From Clostridiales bacterium (GTDB taxonomy: Bacteria; Bacillota; Clostridia; Oscillospirales; Oscillospiraceae), in contig SFIY01000032.1 in the NCBI GenBank assembly GCA_004555205.1, forward strand, positions 1 through 18,457: a stretch of 18,457 nt of DNA. Reading direction: 5' to 3'. Positions 1-7,136 of the stretch are shown piece after piece. How positions within the stretch are numbered: position 1 is the first letter of the stretch; the number at the start of each line of letters is the position of its first letter. The position numbers and the translations under genes are program-made. The notes beneath the pieces were generated by a model. The model had not been told where the DNA came from, made no database searches, and saw only the letters and a list, made by a program, of their open reading frames with translations.

Positions 1-609
1 GAGAAGGAAGGCGCACAGAAGCTGATTGACGGCGGCTGCAAGCTGATCAGCCAGCACGCTGACTCCCTGGGCGCTCCCACCGCTTGCGAGAACGCCAAGA
101 TTCCCAACGTGTCCTACAACGGCTCCACCAAGTCTGCTGCCCCCAACACCTACATCATCTCCTCCCGTATCGACTGGGCTCCCTACTATGAGTATGCCAT
201 CAAGGCTGTCATGGATGGCACCGCCATTGATACCGACTGGACCGGCACTCTGGCCACCGGCTCTGTGGTGCTGACCGAGCTGAACGAGGATGTTGCCGCC
301 GAGGGCACCGCTGACGCCATCAAGGCTGCTCAGGAAAAGCTGGAGAAGGGCGAGATCCATGTTTATGACTGCAACAACTTCACCGTGAAGGGTGCTCCTC
401 TGTCCGTTGATCACATGGCTGACGTCGACACTGACGAGGCTTATACCCCCGACACCAAGGTTGTCAAGGATGGTTACTTCGCAGAGTCCGAGTTCCGTTC
501 CGCTCCTTACTTTGATCTGGAGATCGACGGACTGCTTCGGCAGTCCATTCTTTTTCCGCTGTATAGGCCGTTTATTTGCACTTTCCCCATTCATTTTTCT
601 GCTCTTTGA
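1..609 (+). CDS. BMP-family ABC transporter substrate-binding lipoprotein, C-terminal part
   Basis: The reading frame is open from the first base, so the N-terminus (signal peptide, lipobox) lies outside the window; 202 residues are visible. The family (BMP/PnrA/NupN-like) comprises extracellular lipoproteins that deliver nucleosides or related solutes to a membrane permease. Supporting stretches are ISSRIDWAPYYEYAIKAVMDG, typical of the C-terminal lobe, and a near-terminal ESEFRSAPYFDLEIDG. Homologues usually stop a few residues after this last motif. Here the frame instead enters a perfect hairpin at 529-546 and its T-tract, adding about 26 residues of non-coding appearance (rich in F, L, P, I) before TGA at 607-609. 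The natural stop may therefore have been lost by a small deletion, or the assembly may be wrong. The downstream ATPase and two permeases complete the transporter. Family assignment is secure; the substrate (nucleoside or purine) is inferred from context. Confidence 0.85.
   Translation, partial: EKEGAQKLIDGGCKLISQHADSLGAPTACENAKIPNVSYNGSTKSAAPNTYIISSRIDWAPYYEYAIKAVMDGTAIDTDWTGTLATGSVVLTELNEDVAAEGTADAIKAAQEKLEKGEIHVYDCNNFTVKGAPLSVDHMADVDTDEAYTPDTKVVKDGYFAESEFRSAPYFDLEIDGLLRQSILFPLYRPFICTFPIHFSAL
529..555 (+). terminator. Intrinsic terminator lying inside the end of the BMP reading frame
   Basis: A perfect 7-base-pair stem (GGACTGC with GCAGTCC) is closed by a TTCG tetraloop at 536-539 and followed by TTCTTTTT at 548-555, the standard form of an intrinsic terminator. 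It lies upstream of the only in-frame stop of the BMP gene (607-609). Transcripts ending here would carry no stop codon. It separates the lipoprotein gene from the promoter of the ATPase gene, so the ATPase and permeases are probably transcribed both by read-through and from their own promoter. Confidence 0.8.
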
Positions 610-691
610 CAATTCTCACAAAGGAACTATATCATTCTTGTGTAACCTCACATTTTTTGTTCTTACCTAACAATTTTTTTGCAATTTTTGA

Positions 692-720
692 TTTACAATC
701 CTCGACATATATGGTAAAAT
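692..720 (+). promoter_or_regulatory. Sigma-A-type promoter for the transporter ATPase/permease genes
   Basis: TTTACA at 692-697 and TAAAAT at 715-720 are separated by exactly 17 bases and lie in an AT-rich gap. Transcription would start near 727, about 60 bases before the chosen ATPase start. This placement rules out the ATG at 719 as the translation start, because it lies within the -10 box. Confidence 0.65.
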
Positions 721-787
721 GAATTGTATTGAACCGGCGTTCCACGAGGTGTTGCAGCCAACTGCGCCGAAAGAAAGGATGACAGCC

Positions 788-2323
788 TTGGAAAAAAAAT
801 GCGCAATCAGAATGGAGAACATTACCAAGCGTTTCGGCAGCAAGGTTATCGCTAACAAAAATGTGAACCTTAATCTGTACGAGGGTGAGATTCTGTCCCT
901 GCTGGGTGAAAACGGCAGCGGCAAAACCACGCTGATGAATATGCTCTCCGGCATCTACTTCCCCGATGAGGGACATATCTACATTCACGAAAAACCAGTA
1001 ACTATTTCCTCTCCCAAGGACGCTTTCGACCTTGGCATCGGTATGATCCATCAGCACTTCAAGCTGGTCGATCTGTTCACCGCCACCGAAAATATCATTC
1101 TCGGTCTGGAAGGAAAGCTGGATTTGAACCACGCCCGTCAGAAGGTCAAAGACATTTGCGAAAAATATGGCTTTGACATTGACCCTGACATGAAGATCTA
1201 CGATATGTCTGTTTCTCAGAAGCAGACCGTGGAAATCGTAAAGGTGCTGTACCGCGGCGCCGACATCCTGATCCTGGATGAACCCACCGCCGTACTGACT
1301 CCTCAGGAGACCGACAAGCTGTTTGCCGTCATGCGCAACATGAAGGCTGACGGCAAGTCCCTTATCATCATTACGCACAAGCTCCATGAGGTGCTGGAGG
1401 TCTCTGACCGCGTGGCCGTTCTGCGTAAGGGTGAGTACATAGGCGATGTGATGACCAAGGACGCCGATCAGCAGTCTCTGACTGACATGATGGTGGGCCA
1501 CAGCGTCACATTGAACATCGACCGTCCCGACCCCGTTAATGTCACGCCCCGTCTGAAGGTGGAGGGCCTGACTGTATTTGATGACCTGGGTGTGAAGCGG
1601 TTGGATAATGTCAGCTTCACCGTCAATGCCGGTGAGGTACTGGGCATTGCCGGTATCGCAGGCTCCGGTCAGCGTGAGTTGCTGGAGTCCATTGCCGGTC
1701 TTTATCCCATTTCCTCCGGTACGGTCACCTATATTGACCCTCAAAGCGGTGAGAATAAGAACCTGGTGGGTCTGGACCCCATGGACATCCGCAAAAACGG
1801 TATCGCCATGAGCTTTGTCCCCGAGGATCGTCTGGGCATGGGTCTGGTTGGCTCCATGGGCATGACCGGCAACATGATGCTGCGTTCCTGGCGCAAGGGT
1901 AAGGGCGTGTTCCTCAATCGCAAGGATCCCGAGTCCCTGGCGCAGCACATCTGGAAGGAGCTGGAGGTCGTCACCCCCAGCACCAGTTTCCCCGTCCGGC
2001 GTATGTCCGGCGGCAATGTGCAGAAGGTCCTGGTGGGTCGTGAGATTGCCCAGCAGCCTTCCGTGCTGATGACTGCTTATGCTGTCCGTGGTCTGGACAT
2101 TAATACATCTTATACGATTTACAATCTGCTCACCGAGCAGAAGATGAAGGGCGTCGCCGTTGTGTATGTAGGCGAGGATTTGGATGTACTGCTGGAGCTG
2201 TGCGACCGAATTGTTGTGCTCTGCGGCGGACAGGTTTCCGGCGTAGTAGATGCCCGCTCTACCGACAAGCGTGAAGTGGGTGCTCTGATGACCCGTGTGG
2301 AAGGAGGCAAGGTAGATGCATAA
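788..2323 (+). CDS. ABC transporter ATP-binding protein, two fused ATPase domains (NupO-like)
   Basis: This is the energy-coupling subunit of a BMP/NupNOPQ-type importer of nucleosides or purines, acting at the inner face of the membrane; 511 residues, normal for the family. The first ATPase domain has Walker A GENGSGKTT, a variant signature (MSVSQKQTVEIVK in place of LSVGQQQ) and Walker B ILILDEPTAVLTP. The second has a degenerate Walker A (GIAGSGQRELL), signature MSGGNVQKVLVGREI, and a Walker B region that reads LMTAYAVRGLD without the acidic pair, so it is probably non-hydrolytic, as is common in this subfamily. The start is TTG at 788, seven bases after AAAGGA. ATG 779 directly abuts GAAAGG, which is too close, and ATG 812 lacks a clear ribosome binding site. 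The gene overlaps the next permease by 8 bases, indicating translational coupling. Confidence 0.9.
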   Translation: MEKKCAIRMENITKRFGSKVIANKNVNLNLYEGEILSLLGENGSGKTTLMNMLSGIYFPDEGHIYIHEKPVTISSPKDAFDLGIGMIHQHFKLVDLFTATENIILGLEGKLDLNHARQKVKDICEKYGFDIDPDMKIYDMSVSQKQTVEIVKVLYRGADILILDEPTAVLTPQETDKLFAVMRNMKADGKSLIIITHKLHEVLEVSDRVAVLRKGEYIGDVMTKDADQQSLTDMMVGHSVTLNIDRPDPVNVTPRLKVEGLTVFDDLGVKRLDNVSFTVNAGEVLGIAGIAGSGQRELLESIAGLYPISSGTVTYIDPQSGENKNLVGLDPMDIRKNGIAMSFVPEDRLGMGLVGSMGMTGNMMLRSWRKGKGVFLNRKDPESLAQHIWKELEVVTPSTSFPVRRMSGGNVQKVLVGREIAQQPSVLMTAYAVRGLDINTSYTIYNLLTEQKMKGVAVVYVGEDLDVLLELCDRIVVLCGGQVSGVVDARSTDKREVGALMTRVEGGKVDA

Positions 2324-3404
2324 GCAATCTCTATTTCAAATTTCTAAGCGTGATGCCCTGCCTCTGCCTAAGGCATTGGCTATTCGCGGCGGCATCCTGC
2401 TGCTGGCTCTGATTTTTTGTGGCCTGATCACCACGCTGTTGACCGGAAAAAATCCTATCAGCGTTTACGGCACCATTCTTTCCGGTGCTTTCGGCACTTC
2501 TCGCCGCATCGGCGTTACCGCCCGTAATGTGGCCATTCTGCTGGGTATCTCCCTGGCTGTGACCCCCGCTTTCAAGATGCGCTTCTGGAACATCGGTGCG
2601 GAAGGTCAGACCCTTATCGGCTGCCTGGCCACCACCACCTGCATGATCTTGTTGGGCGACAAGCTCTCTACTCCCCTGCTGATCCTGGTTTCTCTGGTCG
2701 CTTCCCTCCTGGCCGGTGCCCTGTGGGGCTTCCTGCCTGCATTCTTCAAGGCCAAGTGGAACACCAATGAAACGTTGTTTACCCTGATGATGAACTACAT
2801 CGCCATGCAGTTGGCCTCCTACTTTATCATCGTTTGGGAGGTGCCTAAGGGCGCCGGTAAGATCGGCATCATTAACCAGCCTACTCAGGCCGGTTGGCTG
2901 CCCACTGTGGGCAACGAGTATCTTCTGCCCATTCTGATCGTAGCTCTGATGACAGGCTTTATGTACATCTATCTGCAGTACAGCAAGCATGGCTATGAGA
3001 TCGCTGTTGTAGGCGAGAGCCAGCGCACCGCCAGTTATGCCGGCATCAAAGTGGACCGTGTAATTATCCGCACCATGGTGCTCTCCGGCGCCCTGTGCGC
3101 ACTGATGGGTTTCATCCTGACCTCCGGCGTAGATCACACCCTGACTACCACCATTGTGGACAGCCGTGGCTTTACCGCCGTTATGGTCTCCTGGATGTCC
3201 AAGTTTAATCCTTTTATCATGATCGCTGCCTCTCTGCTGCTGGTGACCATGGATCGCGGCGCCAGCGAAGTGTCCAGCTCTCTGGGGCTGAACCACTCCT
3301 TCGCTGACATTCTGACCGGTATCATTCTGTTCTTTATCATTGCTACCGAGTTCTTTATCACCTACAAGGTCACCCTGCGCAAGAGCGGCAAGAAGGAGGC
3401 GTAA
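2316..3404 (+). CDS. ABC transporter permease, NupP-like
   Basis: Multi-spanning membrane subunit of the BMP-type nucleoside/purine importer, 362 residues, the usual length for this permease family. After a short charged N-terminus the first helix begins near residue 25 (GGILLLALIFCGLITTLLTG). About eight to ten hydrophobic segments follow, with the conserved RFWNIGAEGQTLIG and the later GLNHSFADILTGIILFF region. A cytosolic loop carries GIKVDRVIIRTM, typical of the coupling region. The ATG at 2316 lies inside the last codons of the ATPase gene and is preceded by AAGGAGG at 2301-2307. The next permease starts 4 bases after its stop. It forms the channel together with the second permease at 3408-4403. 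Confidence 0.9.
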   Translation: MHKQSLFQISKRDALPLPKALAIRGGILLLALIFCGLITTLLTGKNPISVYGTILSGAFGTSRRIGVTARNVAILLGISLAVTPAFKMRFWNIGAEGQTLIGCLATTTCMILLGDKLSTPLLILVSLVASLLAGALWGFLPAFFKAKWNTNETLFTLMMNYIAMQLASYFIIVWEVPKGAGKIGIINQPTQAGWLPTVGNEYLLPILIVALMTGFMYIYLQYSKHGYEIAVVGESQRTASYAGIKVDRVIIRTMVLSGALCALMGFILTSGVDHTLTTTIVDSRGFTAVMVSWMSKFNPFIMIAASLLLVTMDRGASEVSSSLGLNHSFADILTGIILFFIIATEFFITYKVTLRKSGKKEA

Positions 3405-3407
3405 CGG

Positions 3408-4403
3408 ATGTTTAGTTTTATTTCTTTCTTTCCTCGCGCTGTGATGCAGGGCATCCCTCTGCTGTTCGGCAGCACCGGCGAGATCCTCACCGAAAAATCC
3501 GGTAACCTGAACCTGGGCATTCCCGGTATCATGTATGTAGGCGGTATCAGTGGCGTCATCGGAGCGTTCTTCTATGAACAATCTGTCGCTGCAGCGGAAA
3601 TGAACGCCTTCCTGGCCGTTATCATCCCCATTCTGAGCTCCTTGCTGGGTTCTCTTCTGATGGGCCTGCTGTACTGCTTCCTGACCGTCACTTTACGCGC
3701 CAATCAGAATGTTACCGGTCTGGCCATGACCACCTTCGGCGTGGGCGTTGGTAACTTTTTCGGCGGCTCCCTTATCAAACTGACCAGCAGTGAAGTGCCC
3801 TCCATTGCTCTGTCCAACACCAGCATTTTCTTTAAGACCAGCCTGCCCGGCGCTACCACCACCGGTTGGTTTGGTGAGTTATTCCTGTCTTATGGCTTTT
3901 TGGCCTATGTGGCTGTCATTCTTGCTCTGGGTACATCCTACTTCCTGAATCACACCCGCGCAGGTCTGCATCTGCGCGCCGTGGGTGAGAGTGCTTCCAC
4001 CGCTGACGCCGCCGGTATCAATGTGACCAAACATAAGTATCTGGCTACCTGCATCGGCTCTATGATTGCCGGTCTGGGCGGACTGTACTATGTGATGGAC
4101 TACGCCAACGGCGTGTGGTCCAACAACGCCTTTGGTGACCGTGGCTGGCTGGCCATCGCTCTGGTCATCTTCACCATCTGGCGTCCCAATGTCAGCATCC
4201 TGGCTTCCATCCTGTTCGGCGGTCTGTACATCCTGAACATCTATCTGCCCACCCCCGGTGGTCAGATGGCAATCAAGGAGCTTTACAAAATGTTGCCTTA
4301 TGTCATCACCTTGATTGTGCTGATCGTTGTTTCCCTGCGCAAAAAGCGTGAGGATCAGCCGCCTGCCTCTTTGGGCTTGAGCTATTTCCGCGAAGAGCGC
4401 TGA
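3408..4403 (+). CDS. ABC transporter permease, NupQ-like
   Basis: Second membrane subunit of the same importer, 331 residues. Conserved features include the N-terminal GIPLLFGSTGEILTEKSGNLN followed by LGIPGIMYVG, which typifies NupQ/YufQ-type permeases, and a central loop with HLRAVGESASTADAAGINV, the probable coupling helix facing the ATPase. About eight hydrophobic segments are visible. The protein ends in a charged cytosolic tail. ATG 3408 follows AAGGAGG at 3393-3399 with proper spacing and begins four bases after the previous stop, so the two permeases are co-translated. The gene ends 62 bases before a strong terminator. Family is certain; substrate is inferred from the 8-oxoguanine deaminase that follows. 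Confidence 0.9.
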   Translation: MFSFISFFPRAVMQGIPLLFGSTGEILTEKSGNLNLGIPGIMYVGGISGVIGAFFYEQSVAAAEMNAFLAVIIPILSSLLGSLLMGLLYCFLTVTLRANQNVTGLAMTTFGVGVGNFFGGSLIKLTSSEVPSIALSNTSIFFKTSLPGATTTGWFGELFLSYGFLAYVAVILALGTSYFLNHTRAGLHLRAVGESASTADAAGINVTKHKYLATCIGSMIAGLGGLYYVMDYANGVWSNNAFGDRGWLAIALVIFTIWRPNVSILASILFGGLYILNIYLPTPGGQMAIKELYKMLPYVITLIVLIVVSLRKKREDQPPASLGLSYFREER

Positions 4404-4419
4404 CAATTTCATCCTTCGT

Positions 4420-4451
4420 GTTCCTCGGTCTCCCCTACTTCCGCGAGGAAC
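4420..4451 (+). other. Inverted repeat upstream of the terminator (possible attenuator part)
   Basis: GTTCCTCG at 4420-4427 is the reverse complement of CGAGGAAC at 4444-4451, giving an 8-base-pair hairpin with a 16-base loop. The loop holds CCTACT (4434-4439), complementary to AGTAGG (4471-4476) in the 5' arm of the following terminator. The pairing suggests alternative structures, but there is no experimental or comparative support here. Confidence 0.4.
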
Positions 4452-4464
4452 CTGAGTGCCTGAC

Positions 4465-4498
4465 AAAAAGAGTAGGCCCGTTTGGGCCTGCTCTTTTT
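4465..4498 (+). terminator. Strong intrinsic terminator between the second permease and 8-oxoguanine deaminase
   Basis: A 15-base-pair stem (AAAAAGAGTAGGCCC with GGGCCTGCTCTTTTT, one G-T wobble) has a GTTT loop at 4480-4483 and ends in a T5 run. It closes the transporter transcript. No convincing promoter is visible in the 28 bases between it and the deaminase start, so the deaminase may depend on partial read-through. Confidence 0.85.
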
Positions 4499-4526
4499 CA
4501 ATATCTTATGGAAAAGGAGCAACACT

Positions 4527-5882
4527 ATGGCTACTCTGCTGATTAAAAATATTTCACAGCTTGTTACCTGCGACGATAACGATCGCCTGCTGACCAATGC
4601 CGACATCTACTGCGAAGACGGGTTTATTAAAGAAATCGGCCAGAATCTGGATGTTGCCGCTGACGAAACCATTGATGCCAGCCATATGCTGTGCTATCCC
4701 GGTCTGGTGAATACCCACCACCACCTGTACCAGGTCTTTTCACGCAACCTGCCGCAGGTGCAGAACATGGAGCTGTTTGACTGGCTGAGAACGCTGTATG
4801 AGATCTGGAAGAATCTTGACCACGATGTGATCCGCCTGAGCAGTCTGACCGGCATGGGTGAGCTGATGAAGAACGGCTGCACCACCTGCTTTGACCATCA
4901 CTATGTCTTCCCTGCCAACGCAGGCGATCTGATCGGCACGCAGTTTGCCGCCGCCGACGAGCTGGGCATCCGTATGTATGCCAGCCGCGGCAGTATGGAT
5001 CTGAGCAAAAAGGACGGCGGTCTGCCTCCTGACAGCGTCGTGCAGACCGTTGACGAGATTATGGCCGACAGCGCCCGTCTGGTCGAGAAGTATCACGATA
5101 CTTCCTACGGCGCCATGCATCGCATTGCGCTGGCCCCCTGCTCCCCCTTCTCTGTGTCCGCCGAGCTGCTGCGCCAAAGCGCGATCCTGGCCCGTCAGTA
5201 CGGCGTCCGTCTGCACACCCACCTGTGCGAAACCAAGGATGAGGAGAATTTCATGCTCCAGCGCGAGGGCGTCCGTCCTCTGGAGTACATGGCGCGTCTG
5301 GGCTGGATCGGTGAGGATGTATGGTATGCCCACGGCATCCACTTCAACGACGAGGAACTGCGCCTGCTGGCCAAGACCGGCACCGGCGTGGCACACTGCC
5401 CCATCTCCAACATGAAGCTGTCCTCCGGTATCGCCCGCATTCCCGAAATGCTGGAACTGGGCGTTCCCGTTGGCCTGGCCGTGGACGGCAGCGCCAGCAA
5501 CGACGGCTCCAGCCTGCTGGAGGAACTGCGCGTGGCTTTCCTGCTGCACCGTCTCAACTCCAGCCGTCTGGCTCCCACCGGTTACGACATCCTGAAGATG
5601 GCAACGCGCGGCAGCGCCCGCCTGCTGGGTCGTGACGACATCGGCTCTCTGGCGGTCGGTAAATGCGCTGACCTGTTCATGGTCGATGAGCGTCGTCTGG
5701 AGCTTGTGGGCGCCTGCATGGATGCCAAGTCCGTACTGGGTACGGTGGGTCTGCGCGGTGCGGTGGATTACACCGTGGTTCACGGCCGTGTGACCGTGAA
5801 GAACGGCCGTCTGACCACCATCGACGAGGACAAGATCGCTTTCGAGGCCAACAAAAAGTGCATGGACTATCTGAATAAGTAA
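4527..5882 (+). CDS. 8-oxoguanine deaminase (amidohydrolase superfamily)
   Basis: 451 residues. The product should hydrolytically deaminate 8-oxoguanine to urate plus ammonia in the cytosol, removing an oxidised purine base. The sequence follows the 8-oxoguanine deaminase / hydroxydechloroatrazine ethylaminohydrolase-like family along its length: metal-binding NTHHH near residues 62-66, GSMDLSKKDGGLPPDSVV near 156-172, LAPCSPFSVS near 202-211, HTHLCE at 230-235, AHGIH near 268-272, GTGVAHCPISNMKLSSGIA near 285-303 and VDGSASNDGS near 319-328. Likely metal ligands are H64, H66, H232 and D320. The ATG at 4527 follows AAAGGAG with seven bases of spacing; an upstream in-frame start would lie inside the terminator. 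It follows a nucleoside-type importer, which suggests imported purines are its substrates. Guanine or another aminopurine remains possible. Confidence 0.85.
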   Translation: MATLLIKNISQLVTCDDNDRLLTNADIYCEDGFIKEIGQNLDVAADETIDASHMLCYPGLVNTHHHLYQVFSRNLPQVQNMELFDWLRTLYEIWKNLDHDVIRLSSLTGMGELMKNGCTTCFDHHYVFPANAGDLIGTQFAAADELGIRMYASRGSMDLSKKDGGLPPDSVVQTVDEIMADSARLVEKYHDTSYGAMHRIALAPCSPFSVSAELLRQSAILARQYGVRLHTHLCETKDEENFMLQREGVRPLEYMARLGWIGEDVWYAHGIHFNDEELRLLAKTGTGVAHCPISNMKLSSGIARIPEMLELGVPVGLAVDGSASNDGSSLLEELRVAFLLHRLNSSRLAPTGYDILKMATRGSARLLGRDDIGSLAVGKCADLFMVDERRLELVGACMDAKSVLGTVGLRGAVDYTVVHGRVTVKNGRLTTIDEDKIAFEANKKCMDYLNK

Positions 5883-5891
5883 ACCTTTACA

Positions 5892-5930
5892 AAAAATCAT
5901 CCACTCGCCAAAAGCGGGTGGATGATTTTT
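5892..5930. terminator. Bidirectional terminator between convergent genes
   Basis: A 17-base-pair stem, 5892-5908 with 5914-5930 (one G-T wobble), has a CAAAA loop. It starts with an A-run and ends with a T5 run, so it can end transcription from both the deaminase gene (+) and the DUF362 gene (-), whose stop codon is at 5943-5945. Confidence 0.85.
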
Positions 5931-5942
5931 CTGTCAATGCAA

Positions 5943-7046
5943 TTAAATCCTCACCAGTTCGTATTCTCTTGTACCGATCCCCAGCTTTTCTGCATGCTCT
6001 AAGCAGCTCATCCAGTTGGTTTCCGGATGGACACGGTGGAAATGGTCGTGATCGTGGGCATCGCCCTCGGCCAATGCGCTGTTGGCGATCACCGGCTGCG
6101 CATTCACCGCGTCGGCGCAGGCCATATCCAATGCCACCGGGTCAAAGGAGGCAAACATACCCACATTGGGTACGATCGCCGCGTCATTCTCCGCATGGCA
6201 GTCGCAGTTGGGCGAGACATCGATGACCAGTGAAATATGGAAATGCGGCCGGCCGGCCAAAACCGCCTTGGCATACTCAGCCATCTTGCAATTCAGATCA
6301 TCAAAGCTGCCGTCATAGGGCGGCACCACCGCGTCACGGGGGCAGATCGCGATGCAGCGTCCGCAGCCCACACACTTATCGTGGTCAATATGGGTCTTGC
6401 CCTCGACCATGACAGGGGCATCATGGGCGCAGATCTTGGCACACAAACCGCAGCCCACGCAGGCTTTCTCGCGCACCAGCGGCTTACCTGCGTTGTGCTG
6501 CTCCATCTTACCGGCCCGGCTGCCGCAGCCCATACCGATATTTTTCAGCGCACCGCCAAAGCCGGCCTCCTCATGGCCCTTAAAGTGGTTCAGCGAAATA
6601 AAGACATCCGCGTCCATAATGGCACGGCCGATCTTGGCCTCCTTCACCAATTCGCCGCCTTCCACCGGCACATATACCTCATCATTTCCCTTCAAGCCGT
6701 CGGCAATGATGATCTGGCAGCCGGTAGAGAGTGGGGAAAACCCATTGAGCATCGCCGTGTCCAGATGGTCCAGCGCGTTCTTGCGGCCGCCTACATACAG
6801 CGTGTTGCAGTCTGTCAAGAAGGGTTTGCCGCCGCAGTCCTTTACAAAATCTGCCACCGTTTTTGCCCAGTTGGGCCGCAAAAATGCCAGATTGCCCGGC
6901 TCGCCGAAATGCAGCTTGATGGCTGCATATTTTCTGTCAAAATCAATGGTGCCCATACCGGCCGTTTTCATCAATCGGGTCAACTTCTGCTGCAGGTTCT
7001 CGTGGTAATCCGCGCGCAGATCCGCAAAATAAACCTTTGATGCCAT
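5943..7046 (-). CDS. DUF362 protein with two [4Fe-4S] ferredoxin motifs
   Basis: 367 residues. The N-terminal and C-terminal parts belong to DUF362, whose biochemical role is not established; LHFGEPGNLAFLRP near residue 45 and the late FASFDPVALDMACADAV are typical. Between them lies a bacterial ferredoxin module with CVGCGLCAKIC (Cys196, 199, 202, 206) and CVGCGRCIAIC (Cys225, 228, 231, 235), each followed by a further conserved segment, so two [4Fe-4S] clusters are expected. No signal peptide or membrane segment is visible, hence a cytosolic electron-transfer or iron-sulphur protein. The start is ATG at 7046 (MASKVYFADL) after AGAAGGG; an in-frame start ten codons upstream has no good ribosome site. 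It is a single gene, convergent with the deaminase and divergent from the pseudouridine synthase. Confidence 0.85.
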   Translation of the reverse strand: MASKVYFADLRADYHENLQQKLTRLMKTAGMGTIDFDRKYAAIKLHFGEPGNLAFLRPNWAKTVADFVKDCGGKPFLTDCNTLYVGGRKNALDHLDTAMLNGFSPLSTGCQIIIADGLKGNDEVYVPVEGGELVKEAKIGRAIMDADVFISLNHFKGHEEAGFGGALKNIGMGCGSRAGKMEQHNAGKPLVREKACVGCGLCAKICAHDAPVMVEGKTHIDHDKCVGCGRCIAICPRDAVVPPYDGSFDDLNCKMAEYAKAVLAGRPHFHISLVIDVSPNCDCHAENDAAIVPNVGMFASFDPVALDMACADAVNAQPVIANSALAEGDAHDHDHFHRVHPETNWMSCLEHAEKLGIGTREYELVRI

Positions 7047-7078
7047 GATACGTCCCTTCTTTCCGCTTATTTGCAATT

Positions 7079-7087
7079 AGTTTACCA
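7079..7087 (-). promoter_or_regulatory. Possible extended -10 promoter of the DUF362 gene
   Basis: On the minus strand TGGTAAACT gives an extended -10 element about 33 bases before the start codon at 7046. No good -35 box is present at the usual distance, so this is a weak call. Confidence 0.35.
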
Positions 7088-7102
7088 CAACCGCTTAAAA
7101 TA

Positions 7103-7111
7103 TGCTACAAT
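7103..7111 (+). promoter_or_regulatory. Possible extended -10 promoter of the pseudouridine synthase gene
   Basis: TGCTACAAT is an extended -10 element about 26 bases before ATG 7137. The best -35-like hexamer, TTTACC at 7081-7086, is 19 bases away, longer than ideal. Confidence 0.4.
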
Positions 7112-7136
7112 ATTCTTCAGAGAAATGGGGGATTTC

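Noticed and set aside
719..787. Longer N-terminus for the transporter ATPase from ATG 719 or ATG 779
   Set aside because: ATG 719 lies inside the -10 box of the promoter, and ATG 779 directly abuts the Shine-Dalgarno-like GAAAGG; TTG 788 has proper spacing.
632..3581. Long minus-strand open frames opposite the transporter ATPase and first permease
   Set aside because: These are shadows of conserved ABC transporter genes, with no start signals or family features.
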